Shown here piece after piece: positions 7,147 through 14,180 of a stretch of 15,262 nt of DNA (its first letter is position 1; every line of letters begins with the position of its first letter). A program made the position numbers and the translations under genes. Below the pieces are notes generated by a model that made no database searches, had not been told where the DNA came from, and saw only the letters and a list, made by a program, of their open reading frames with translations. The DNA comes from Methanobrevibacter sp. (lineage in GTDB: Archaea; Methanobacteriota; Methanobacteria; Methanobacteriales; Methanobacteriaceae), in NCBI GenBank assembly GCA_009784145.1, contig WRCI01000019.1, positions 1 through 15,262 of the forward strand, written 5' to 3'.

Positions 7147-7629
7147 ATGAAACAAACGATGATAAGTCTTTTGGCAATAATTTTAGGAGCTATAATAATA
7201 ATTTTTCCAATGTTAGGAATAATTGGTACTCAATTTATTATCGGTTCAGCAGTTCTTTTAATGGGAGTATTCTTATTAATAATAGGAATTTCAGAAATAG
7301 ATTATAGTCCTACAAGAAGTGTAATTACTATATTTATTGGTATTGTTGTATTGATTTTAGGTTTAATCTTACTATTTAATCCAAGTATCTTTGCATTTTT
7401 AGCTGCCTTGACAATATACTTAGCTGGAATATTGCTTATTGTTGTAGGTCTTGTGACTTTAATTGGAAACAAAGAAAGCAGTATTGCATTTTGGAGTGGA
7501 GTTATTGGAATAGTATTAGGTGTAATATATATAGTCCTAGGAACCTATGCTCAAGATCCCCTAGTTTTAGGAACTTTAATAGGTATTTGGTTAGTATTAA
7601 CTGGAATATTTAGATTATCTGATAATTAA
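7147..7629 (+). CDS. DUF308/HdeD-like small integral membrane protein
   Basis: 160 residues, almost entirely hydrophobic, with about six membrane segments (roughly 5-26, 28-47, 57-79, 82-103, 110-130 and 134-155). It lacks a cleavable signal. Internal pattern similarity between segments (LGAIIIIFP, LGLILLFNP, LGVIYIVLG) fits the HdeD/DUF308 family, in which pairs of helices are repeated. HdeD of enterobacteria is linked to acid resistance; the role in methanogens is not established. The gene is single, divergent from TetR copy 2 and convergent with Fno. The final codons and stop fall in the first unit of a 29-bp tandem repeat. Regulation by the neighbouring TetR protein is possible but unproven. 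Confidence 0.8.
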   Translation: MKQTMISLLAIILGAIIIIFPMLGIIGTQFIIGSAVLLMGVFLLIIGISEIDYSPTRSVITIFIGIVVLILGLILLFNPSIFAFLAALTIYLAGILLIVVGLVTLIGNKESSIAFWSGVIGIVLGVIYIVLGTYAQDPLVLGTLIGIWLVLTGIFRLSDN

Positions 7630-7739
7630 TAATAATAATTAGATTATCTGATAGTCAATAATAATATTTAGATTATATACTAATTAATAATAATAATTAG
7701 ATTATCTGATAATTAATAATAATTAGATTAATAATCTAA
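7610..7739. repeat. 29-bp tandem repeat spanning the DUF308 stop codon
   Basis: Units begin with TTAGATTAT and end in a TAATAATAA-like run: 7610-7638, 7639-7667, 7668-7696 (29 bp each), 7697-7722 (26 bp), then a start of a fifth at 7723. The first unit encodes the last residues RLSDN and the stop (7627-7629). The fifth unit turns into a palindrome TTAGATTA-A-TAATCTAA (7723-7739), a possible hairpin. Confidence 0.92.
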
Positions 7740-7801
7740 AATATTGACTATTATAATCTACTAAATCATTATGGAAATTGAGTGAATTATTCTAAATTCC
7801 T

Positions 7802-7850
7802 ATTGAGTTATACTATAAATAAAAATAATAAAAAATATGTATAACTCAAT
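7802..7850. terminator. 12-bp perfect inverted repeat between convergent genes
   Basis: ATTGAGTTATAC (7802-7813) pairs exactly with GTATAACTCAAT (7839-7850) around a 25-nt loop made only of A and T. It lies 24 bp past the Fno stop and 170 bp past the DUF308 stop, so it could end or protect both transcripts. Seen directly; the role is inferred. Confidence 0.6.
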
Positions 7851-7874
7851 TATTATTTTAAGATTGTTTGTTAA

Positions 7875-8555
7875 TTAATCTAATTTCAACCCAGTTATTC
7901 TGAGTCCACCATAATGAGATTTGTACTTTATGTTTAAACCAATAAGCAATGGCGTAATTTTTTCAACAATTCTTGCTTTTTCTAAAGGTCCACAATCAAT
8001 ACATCTAACTCCTGGAATCTTGTTTATTAATTCCATAGCTATTTTTTTAGATTCTAAATCATCACCAGATATTAAACAATCACAATCGATTTCTTCCTCA
8101 AAATTCATAAGGTGAGAATTACTGATGTTATTAAATGCAGAAATAACTTTAACATCCTTACCTTTTAATATTTCGGCTGTTCTTTCAGCAGCAGATCCTT
8201 GCCACAAATCAACATATCTGGCAGGACCTCCACCAACTACAGTATCCAATGGAACTGTAGCATCAAGGAGAATTTTTCCACTAACAAAATCTGCAACAGA
8301 TTTTAAAGTTCCCATTTGAGCTGCCAATGGAACTGTTAATATTAAAATATCACCTTTGTCTGCAGCATCTTCATTTGACATTCCAGACAAGTTTGGAATA
8401 TCTTCTTTTTTTAAAAGTTCTTTAACTTTTTCTACAGCTGTTTCGGCTTTTTCAGCCTTTCTTGAACCAATAATAACTTCTTCACCTTGTTGGATAAAAC
8501 GAATCACAATTCCTAATCCTTGATCTCCAGTTCCTCCAAGTACAGATATTTTCAT
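7875..8555 (-). CDS. npdG: F420H2:NADP+ oxidoreductase (Fno)
   Basis: 226 residues, the normal length of archaeal Fno (EC 1.5.1.40). The enzyme transfers hydride between reduced coenzyme F420 and NADP+, supplying NADPH for biosynthesis in methanogens; it is cytosolic. The start MKISVLGGTGDQG is the Rossmann dinucleotide loop (residues 7-13), GSRKAEKAE (30-38) is where the family binds the NADP 2'-phosphate, and DILILTVPLAAQ, LLDATVPLD and VISAFNNIS are further family landmarks. The protein is complete. An AGGTGA lies 4-5 nt before the ATG. Upstream sits an array of twelve 20-bp units, each with a TATA-like string, which replaces an ordinary promoter region. Divergent from the nucleotidylyltransferase gene and convergent with DUF308. 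The synonym fno is also in use. Confidence 0.93.
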   Translation of the reverse strand: MKISVLGGTGDQGLGIVIRFIQQGEEVIIGSRKAEKAETAVEKVKELLKKEDIPNLSGMSNEDAADKGDILILTVPLAAQMGTLKSVADFVSGKILLDATVPLDTVVGGGPARYVDLWQGSAAERTAEILKGKDVKVISAFNNISNSHLMNFEEEIDCDCLISGDDLESKKIAMELINKIPGVRCIDCGPLEKARIVEKITPLLIGLNIKYKSHYGGLRITGLKLD

Positions 8556-8583
8556 AAAATCACCTAAACAATTATGTAAATGA

Positions 8584-8824
8584 AATATAAATTTTATTTA
8601 TAAAATATAAATTCTATTTAAAAAATATAAATCTTATTTATAAAATATAAATTCTATTTATAAAATATAAATTTTATTTATAAAATATTTAAATCTCATT
8701 TACAATATTAAAATCTTATTTGAAAAATATAAATTTTATTTAAAAAATATAAATCTTATTTATAAATTATTAAATCTCATTTATAATATTAAATCTCATT
8801 TATAATATTAAATCTTATTTATAA
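8584..8824. repeat. 20-bp tandem array, about 12 copies, upstream of Fno
   Basis: Units of consensus AATATAAATTTTATTTATAA run head to tail from 8584. Units 1-5 and 7-9 are exactly 20 bp; the others are 19 to 22 bp. Later units drift to TATTAAATCTCATTTATAA. On the reverse strand each 20-bp unit carries a TTTATATT box resembling the archaeal TATA consensus. The array begins 28 bp before the Fno ATG. Confidence 0.92.
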
Positions 8825-9133
8825 TAAAATGTGAAAGATTTTAAGAAATCTAATCCTTATTGAATTAAAGCTACCTCACAATATATAATTTTCAATGTTT
8901 CATGATACCCCTAATAGCATTGTATTAAGATTTGTTAATAGAATATAAATAACTTTCTATTTAATTTTAATAATCAATGACATATATTTACATGATAAAG
9001 TATTATTATTGAATAGAAAATAAAAAATATTAAATAATTTACTATTAATATCCTAATGAGTCCTAATTCGATAATCTTATTATTCTATTTTTGTAAAAGA
9101 TTATTATGTAGCTCAATCTAATAAAAAAATATA

Positions 9134-9162
9134 ATATTAACATCAAAAAAAAAAGTTAATAT
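9134..9162. other. Hairpin with poly-A loop
   Basis: ATATTAAC (9134-9141) and GTTAATAT (9155-9162) form a perfect 8-bp stem around a 13-nt loop with ten consecutive A. It lies about 85 bp before the nucleotidylyltransferase start. Function unknown; on the reverse strand it offers a T10 run that could stop leftward transcription. Confidence 0.4.
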
Positions 9163-9246
9163 AAATTATTTTGATTATTTAGTAATAAAATATAAACAAC
9201 AATTTAATAAAAGAGTGCATTGAAAATACACATATGTGTGGTTGTT

Positions 9247-10551
9247 ATGATAGGAATAAGTGCAGATTTCGACCCAGTACATTTAGGACATGTAGAATTA
9301 ATCAAAAAAGGAAAAGAAATAGCTAAAGATACTGGTGATAAAGTAGTGATCTATTTAAACAAAGATTTTAGTGCAAATCATGCTCCTTTTTTCATTCCAT
9401 TTGAAGCAAGGAAAAAAATGGCTTTAGCTGCTGGAGCCGATAAAGTAGTAGGTATTGAAGGACTTCATCACAGACTTACTTTAGCATACAGTGTTCCAAT
9501 TAGAATAGCTATGATGATAGAAGATGGAGTAGTGGATTATGTTGATGCTGCTAATGTATCTCCTCCAAAAATTATGAAACATGCTCAAAAATTTGTAAAT
9601 GAAGGAATATTTGTAGGAATTCCAAGAAATCTACCTAATCGTAATGTAATAAGATGGTTTGCAGTTAATGAATTTTTAAAAAATAAATATGGTAAAAATA
9701 TGAAATTCCATATAATTCCTGAGCTAGAATTTGATGGAAAAATTTCTGGAAGAATCCTTAGAAGATCTATCTTAGAAAATGATATGATTATTCCAGAAGA
9801 AGTAAAAGAACTTCTACCAAAAACAAGTACTAAAATTCTTGAAAAAGAAATTAAAAAAGGAACTATACCTGGTGAAAGGAACTGGAAAAATATAACAAAA
9901 CGAATGAACACATGTTCACGTCCAAATCTTATGAAAATAGCCTACTTAAATGGAAATGTAATTAATGAAATCATAAAAGGAAGAGTTTATAGAGATGAAG
10001 AATCAGTATGGGCAACATTTCGAAGAGGAGGATATGGTCCAGTCCTCACACGTTTAGCTATTAGCTGTATTGAAAAAGAAGTTACAAGAGAAGAAGTTGT
10101 AAATTTAATGAGAAGCTATGAAAAAAAAGGAGTTACTCCTCATGAGCAAAGTGTAGATAAGGTAATTGAAAGATCTTATTATGTAGCTACTCAATCTGAA
10201 AAAGGAGAACAAGCCAGTATAGCTAATGAAAAATTTAGAAACACTCCTAAAATAAGTGTTAATGCTCCTTTGAAAATTGAAGCAGGATTATACCTTACAA
10301 AATTTGAAACAAAAATCATGAAAAGGAATTTGAATAAGTCACTAAATCCTCAAATATATATTGATAAAGATGGTAAAATTTCTTGTGAAATTAAACTTGA
10401 AAAAAAGAAAATAAAAACTAATTTAAAGTTGCCGGGTAAAGATGTAACTTATATTAGATATATACTTGATTCACAATTTATTCCTGTTTCAGCTAAATTA
10501 ATAGAAACAAAAAGAGGAATTAGAGTAGAAATAAGTGTTCATGATAGTTAA
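9247..10551 (+). CDS. HIGH-superfamily nucleotidylyltransferase family protein
   Basis: 434 residues from the ATG at 9247. The N-terminus MIGISADFDPVHLGHVELI carries the HxGH motif (residues 12-15) of cytidylyltransferase-like nucleotidyltransferases, which join a nucleoside monophosphate to a substrate and release pyrophosphate. ISGRILRRS (166-174) corresponds to the second family motif, I-S-x-x-x-R. The C-terminal 240 residues include ERNWKNITKRMN and VWATFRRGGYGPVLTRLA and are not a domain I can name. Overall arrangement resembles COG1323, the group of bacterial tRNA(Met) cytidine acetate ligase TmcAL; that link is tentative and the substrate unknown. A TTG at 9220 could add nine residues, but neither start has a good Shine-Dalgarno site; family proteins begin close to the ISADFDPVH segment. 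The gene's last 11 codons are copied twice downstream as a 32-bp repeat. Confidence 0.75.
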   Translation: MIGISADFDPVHLGHVELIKKGKEIAKDTGDKVVIYLNKDFSANHAPFFIPFEARKKMALAAGADKVVGIEGLHHRLTLAYSVPIRIAMMIEDGVVDYVDAANVSPPKIMKHAQKFVNEGIFVGIPRNLPNRNVIRWFAVNEFLKNKYGKNMKFHIIPELEFDGKISGRILRRSILENDMIIPEEVKELLPKTSTKILEKEIKKGTIPGERNWKNITKRMNTCSRPNLMKIAYLNGNVINEIIKGRVYRDEESVWATFRRGGYGPVLTRLAISCIEKEVTREEVVNLMRSYEKKGVTPHEQSVDKVIERSYYVATQSEKGEQASIANEKFRNTPKISVNAPLKIEAGLYLTKFETKIMKRNLNKSLNPQIYIDKDGKISCEIKLEKKKIKTNLKLPGKDVTYIRYILDSQFIPVSAKLIETKRGIRVEISVHDS

Positions 10552-10613
10552 TTAGAGTAGAAATAACTATTCATGATAGTTAATTAGAGTAAAAATAAGT
10601 GTTCATGACAGTT
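10518..10613. repeat. 32-bp tandem triplicate spanning the nucleotidylyltransferase stop
   Basis: Three 32-bp units, 10518-10549, 10550-10581 and 10582-10613, starting AATTAGAGTAGAAATAA and ending TTCATGATAGTT. The second and third differ from the first by two substitutions each. Unit 1 encodes the last residues (IRVEISVHDS) and its end overlaps the stop codon TAA (10549-10551). Confidence 0.96.
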
Positions 10614-10627
10614 AACTAAGTTTCTTT

Positions 10628-10705
10628 TCTAATTATATCCCAAATAAACCAATAAAATAAAAACACTTCAAATCTAATTATATCAAAAATAAACCAATAA
10701 AATAA
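10628..10705. repeat. 33-bp direct repeat, period 45, past the DUF1932 gene
   Basis: TCTAATTATATC followed by AAATAAACCAATAAAATAA occurs at 10628-10660 and 10673-10705, differing at two positions (CC versus AA). The segment between them (CACTTCAAA) resembles the end of the DUF1932 gene (ACTTTTCAAATTT at 10721-10733), so the unit may once have included that gene's 3' end. Confidence 0.88.
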
Positions 10706-10719
10706 GAATATTTAAAAAA

Positions 10720-11535
10720 CTACTTTTCAAATTTATCTCTAGTAGCTTTTATCATTTTAAAATTAGATTCAAATTTTTTTTCATTTGAAAGATAAGTTAA
10801 AAATTCTAAAACTTCATCCATTTCTTGGAATTTCCTATCTCTAGATGAATCAAAACTTTTCATTCTAGATTTAGCTAAATCTTCAAATTTATCTCCTTCA
10901 GTTATGGTTAATGATTCACATAACTCTTTAGATAATCCTAATTCTTTAGCAAAATCAAATGCTTCATAAGTTATAGCTGTAACTCCTTTTGTATAAATAC
11001 TTCTAAGAGTTTTAATATAAGCTACTTTTTCAACATTTTCTCCTATTATTTTAATATTTAATCCAGAATCACTTAAAAAAGAAAGTTTAGAAGCTTCAGG
11101 TCCTGAAAGATAAATAATAGAATTATCAGAACTTACTTTTCCAATGATAGCTCCTTTTACAAATTTTTCACTATTTTTTTTAGGATATAAGAAATTACTA
11201 GAAACATTATCATTATTTTTATCAAATAAGTCAGCTATTATTCTTGTAGACATTGGAGAAATATTATTTAAATCTAAAAAAATACCTTTACTTGAAGTTC
11301 CATAATTTTCAGCTACATTAATTGCTTCAGAAGGAGTTACTGCAGAAATCAGTACATCTGAAGATTCAGCTAGTTCATTATAGCTATCTAGAAAAGTAGC
11401 TCCTGAACTTTCAGCTAAATTTTTAGTATTTTCACTTCTATTTTTAATAGAAGTCATTACTTCAACTTCTCCTTCTATGAGTTTTTTTGTTAAAGCTGAA
11501 GCAACCTCTCCAAATCCAATAAACCCTACTATCAA
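10720..11535 (-). CDS. NAD(P)-binding oxidoreductase with DUF1932 C-terminal domain
   Basis: 271 residues from the TTG at 11535-11533. The N-terminus IVGFIGFGEVASAL is a Rossmann GxGxxA loop; about 1-150 is the 6-phosphogluconate-dehydrogenase-like NAD(P)-binding domain with DVLISAVTP and GIFLDLNNISP. From about 160 a helical C-terminal domain with KVAYIKTLRSIYTKGVTAI fits DUF1932, seen in beta-hydroxyacid-dehydrogenase relatives; the lysine in the first part is the likely catalytic position of the superfamily. The substrate is unknown. The start is chosen because GGTG (11544-11541) lies 5 nt before this TTG; an earlier in-frame TTG at 11568 has no ribosome site and would add 11 unconserved residues. 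Convergent with the nucleotidylyltransferase and divergent from the second adhesin, with no operon partner. Confidence 0.78.
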   Translation of the reverse strand: MIVGFIGFGEVASALTKKLIEGEVEVMTSIKNRSENTKNLAESSGATFLDSYNELAESSDVLISAVTPSEAINVAENYGTSSKGIFLDLNNISPMSTRIIADLFDKNNDNVSSNFLYPKKNSEKFVKGAIIGKVSSDNSIIYLSGPEASKLSFLSDSGLNIKIIGENVEKVAYIKTLRSIYTKGVTAITYEAFDFAKELGLSKELCESLTITEGDKFEDLAKSRMKSFDSSRDRKFQEMDEVLEFLTYLSNEKKFESNFKMIKATRDKFEK

Positions 11536-12028
11536 TTTAACACCATAATTTAAGATAAAAAGTTGCAATTTTTATATTTTAATTTATTTATTATTTTTAT
11601 ATCTATTTATTATTTTTAATAAATAATATTTTCTATATTACAACAATTCTGTTAACCTAGTGAAAATTTTTTTGTTATGTTTTTATTTGTTTCTTTCCTT
11701 TTTGTTTTTAATGGTTTTTTTATTTTCTGTTATAAATCTTTAAAATTCGATTTTTTTATTTATATTCTTATTTTTTTATATTATTATCTTATTGTGACTA
11801 TTTTTCATCGATTTTTCTTAAAAATTGTTATTTTCATAGGTTATCCCTATTCCACAGTTATTATTTTTAAAGAAATTTAAGTCGAAAAATTTAAATATTT
11901 TAATATTTAACCTATTAATTAGCATGATTCAATAATTAATATAAAATACAAACATTCTTTCTTTTTTAAGTAATATTAATGATAGAAAAATCTTATTAAG
12001 CTGATAATTTCTTTAAAACAAAAACTTG

Positions 12029-12065
12029 ATGGGGATTTTTCTATGATTAATATGGGGATTTAAAT
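12029..12065 (+). promoter_or_regulatory. Promoter with 10-bp direct repeat for second adhesin
   Basis: ATGGGGATTT occurs at 12029-12038 and 12052-12061, 23 bp apart, which is about two helical turns. The second copy runs straight into TTTAAATA (12058-12065), an archaeal TATA-box match, so the GGGGA would occupy the BRE position. Transcription would begin near 12090, giving a leader of about 120 nt. The repeated GGGGA pair stands out in this A/T-rich region and suggests a regulator site. Confidence 0.5.
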
Positions 12066-12195
12066 AGCATTTTTGGGAAAGGCAATTATATTTTTGTATT
12101 AGGATTTTATAATTATAGTTTAAACATGGATTAATCATTGTTCATCATGCAAAAATATGAAAAATTATTATTATATTATAATATATTAAAAAATG

Positions 12196-12201
12196 AGGTG
12201 A
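12196..12201 (+). promoter_or_regulatory. Ribosome binding site setting the adhesin 2 start
   Basis: GAGGTGA beginning at 12195, 8 nt before the ATG at 12210. It supports that start over an in-frame ATG at 12138, which would put 24 residues in front of the signal peptide. Confidence 0.8.
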
Positions 12202-12209
12202 AAAAAAAG

Positions 12210-14000
12210 ATGATAAACAAAAATCATAGGAAAATAATAGTGTTGATTTTATTATTATTCTCAATATTCATGATGATAAGCTCGGCAAGTGCACAAGACA
12301 TAATACTAAATAACACAGTAAATTTCAAAAATAATATACAAGATGCACCTGAAGGTGCTAATATAATATTAAATGTTTCTAGTAGTCCTGAATTTAGCCT
12401 AAATTCTACTAATGTTAATATTAATATAGCTAAAAGCACCACGATACGAAGTTCTAATCAATCACGAAATGCAATAATAAACTTAAATGGTCATGGCGGA
12501 GCTTTCACTATAATAACTGCAGATTCCAATCTAAGATTAACTCTTATTAATATAACTATAATAAATGGAAATGCTACTAATGGTGGTGCAATCTTCAATG
12601 CTAATGCTAGGGTTGACTTAACTGGTTGTAGTTTTATAAATAACACGGCTACTGATGGTGGTGGTGGTGCAATCTTTAATGGAGGTAATCTTAATTTAAC
12701 TGGTTGTACTTTTACAAATAACAAAGCCACTATCGAAGGCGGTGCAATCTACAATCCTAGTGCTACTATGCTAGGTGTTTCTTTTATTAGTAATTTAACT
12801 GCTATTAATTGTACTTTTACAAATAACAGCGCTATTCATGGTGGTGCAATTTACAATAATGCTAGTGTTAATTTAACTGGCTGTACTTTTAGAAATAACA
12901 CAGCTAATGTTGGTGGTGCAATCTATATAGCATCTGGTAATGGTAATGTTAGTTATTCTAGTTTTGTAGATAATGGCAATAATGCACAGATTTATTTGGC
13001 ATCTGGCTCTATGGTTGCTAATTATAATTGGTGGGGATCTAATAATCCAGAAAGTAGTTATAATTCTGGTGTGACTGTGAATAATTATTATGTTATGAGT
13101 ATTAGTACTTCTGTAGCTAATCAAACTCGTTCTGTTGGTCAAAATTTAGTTTTTAACTATAATTTTGTTTTAAATGGAACTAATAATAATGCTGATGCAG
13201 CAAGTAAATTTAGTCCTTTCACAGTAGATATTATAGTTAATGGTGCTTTATGGCAGCGTATTAATGGTCGTGACACATCACAATATAATTTAGTGTTAAA
13301 TAATGTGGATACTATAATTATGGCTACATTAGATTATGCAAGTTCTATAGTTAGTTATAAAGCTCTTATTGATTCTCAAGGTGGCAATGATACTCCAGGA
13401 GGTAATAATTTTTCTGAGGTTGATATTAGTAAATTAACTACATTTCTTATTATTGATAATCTTAAGCCTTTGTTTAATAAAGCTAATAGTGTGAAAGTCA
13501 CTCTGTGGAATAGTGTTGGTGAGCTTTTAGCTAATAAACAAGTTAGTCTTTGGGTTAATGGTGAGCCTGTTGCTACAGCTATAACAAATAGAGTTGGTGT
13601 GGCTAAATTTAGATATGTTTTTAAAACAAGAAAGGTTCATAAGCTTGTAGTTAGATTTGATGGAGGTACAAACAATATAGGTACTGATTCTAAGACTTTA
13701 TTTTTAACTGCTAAAGATAAAACTACTACAAAGTTGGCTAAATTTTCACCTAAATTCAATAAAGGAGCTACTCTTAGAGTAACATTAAAAAATCATAGAA
13801 ATAAAGCAATGATAAATAAAACTGTTAAGTTTTATGCAAATAAAAAATGTTTAGGTCAAGCTAGAACCAATTCAAAAGGTATAGCTACTTTAACTAGAAT
13901 AATCAAGGTTAAAGGATCTGTTAACTTTATAGCAAGATATAAAGGAGATAAAACTTTTCATGATTCTAGTCATACTCGAAAGATAATGGTGAAAAAATAA
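12210..14000 (+). CDS. Adhesin-like beta-helix protein with two Ig-like domains
   Basis: 596 residues. Signal peptide about 1-28 (ending SSASA). Residues about 40-270 form a right-handed parallel beta-helix; the central part repeats LTGCTFTNN...GGAIYN five times or so, the pattern of polymorphic outer membrane protein-type repeats (GGAI and FxxN). NWWG at about 273-276 closes the helix and opens a domain to about 390 that matches the adhesin at 833-2887 in order (NWWG, then N-N-Y-Y, then PFT, then RD). Two Ig-like beta domains follow (about 405-500 and 503-596), each with an F-x-K-A or F-N-K-G strand and an N-x-x-G-x-A strand. There is no C-terminal membrane segment, so attachment must differ from the first adhesin: secreted, or held by the Ig-like domains. 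The coding DNA of the helix repeats is itself repetitive. Surface role inferred from family knowledge. Confidence 0.87.
   Translation: MINKNHRKIIVLILLLFSIFMMISSASAQDIILNNTVNFKNNIQDAPEGANIILNVSSSPEFSLNSTNVNINIAKSTTIRSSNQSRNAIINLNGHGGAFTIITADSNLRLTLINITIINGNATNGGAIFNANARVDLTGCSFINNTATDGGGGAIFNGGNLNLTGCTFTNNKATIEGGAIYNPSATMLGVSFISNLTAINCTFTNNSAIHGGAIYNNASVNLTGCTFRNNTANVGGAIYIASGNGNVSYSSFVDNGNNAQIYLASGSMVANYNWWGSNNPESSYNSGVTVNNYYVMSISTSVANQTRSVGQNLVFNYNFVLNGTNNNADAASKFSPFTVDIIVNGALWQRINGRDTSQYNLVLNNVDTIIMATLDYASSIVSYKALIDSQGGNDTPGGNNFSEVDISKLTTFLIIDNLKPLFNKANSVKVTLWNSVGELLANKQVSLWVNGEPVATAITNRVGVAKFRYVFKTRKVHKLVVRFDGGTNNIGTDSKTLFLTAKDKTTTKLAKFSPKFNKGATLRVTLKNHRNKAMINKTVKFYANKKCLGQARTNSKGIATLTRIIKVKGSVNFIARYKGDKTFHDSSHTRKIMVKK
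12575..12925 (+). repeat. In-gene DNA repeats coding the GGAI beta-helix rungs
   Basis: The blocks ACTGGTTGTACTTTTA and GGTGGTGCAATCT recur with small changes through this stretch, in steps of roughly 66 to 75 bp and in phase with the reading frame. Such in-frame DNA repeats can gain or lose rungs by slippage or recombination. Confidence 0.75.
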
Positions 14001-14114
14001 ATTAGATTATTATATGGTGATTATTATTTTATATATAATTTAATAATTTATATTTAATTATAAATGAAAATTATTTAATAAAAAGGTATTTTAAAAAAGA
14101 GATGTGAAAAAAAG

Positions 14115-14180
14115 ATGATAAACAAGAGGAAAATAATAGTGTTGATTTTATTGAGATACTTATTTTTTTCTAAGTTATAA
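14115..14180 (+). pseudogene. Truncated 5' remnant of a paralogous adhesin gene
   Basis: The 21-codon frame starts MINKRKIIVLILL, matching MINKNHRKIIVLILL of the intact adhesin 2 with one two-codon deletion. At DNA level the match is near-perfect from the ribosome site region (about 14089) through GTGTTGATTTTATT at 14152, then stops abruptly. The frame ends at TAA 14180 after RYLFFSKL. Its ribosome site is altered (GAGATGTGA instead of GAGGTGA). So the start and half of a signal peptide remain, with no mature protein behind them. I read it as the left-over of a deleted or recombined paralogue; a functional 21-residue hydrophobic peptide is less likely. Confidence 0.75.

Larger units (their letters stand above)
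8556..9219. other. Divergent intergenic region, Fno / nucleotidylyltransferase
   Basis: 664 bp without a gene. The left part is the 20-bp array (8584-8824). The right part holds an ATAATCTT/AAGATTAT inverted repeat (9071-9078 and 9097-9104), a hairpin with a poly-A loop (9134-9162) and a TATA-like AAATATAA near 9188-9195 placed to serve the + strand gene. Nothing else was recognised. Confidence 0.6.
11536..12209. other. Divergent intergenic region, DUF1932 gene / second adhesin
   Basis: 674 bp. The part at 11660-11830 is strikingly T-rich and A-poor on the + strand; a 67-codon open frame there (11677-11880) is Phe/Ile/Tyr-rich and has no ribosome site, so it is not called. The right part holds a promoter candidate with a direct repeat (12029-12065) and a 14-bp A/T palindrome (12172-12185) before the ribosome site. 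Confidence 0.55.

Noticed and set aside
7921..8319. Two open frames antisense to Fno
   Set aside because: They are shadows of a well-supported conserved gene and show no family features.
8584..8824. CRISPR array
   Set aside because: The units are head to tail with no spacers, too short and A/T only, and no cas genes are nearby.
11536..11568. Upstream TTG start for the DUF1932 protein
   Set aside because: No ribosome site, and 11 extra residues before the Rossmann strand are unusual.
11677..11880. 67-codon open frame on the + strand
   Set aside because: Phe/Ile/Tyr-rich translation of a T-rich tract, with no ribosome site and no recognisable family; it most likely reflects base composition.
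12138..12209. Longer N-terminus for adhesin 2
   Set aside because: It would place 24 residues before a perfect signal peptide; GAGGTGA supports 12210.
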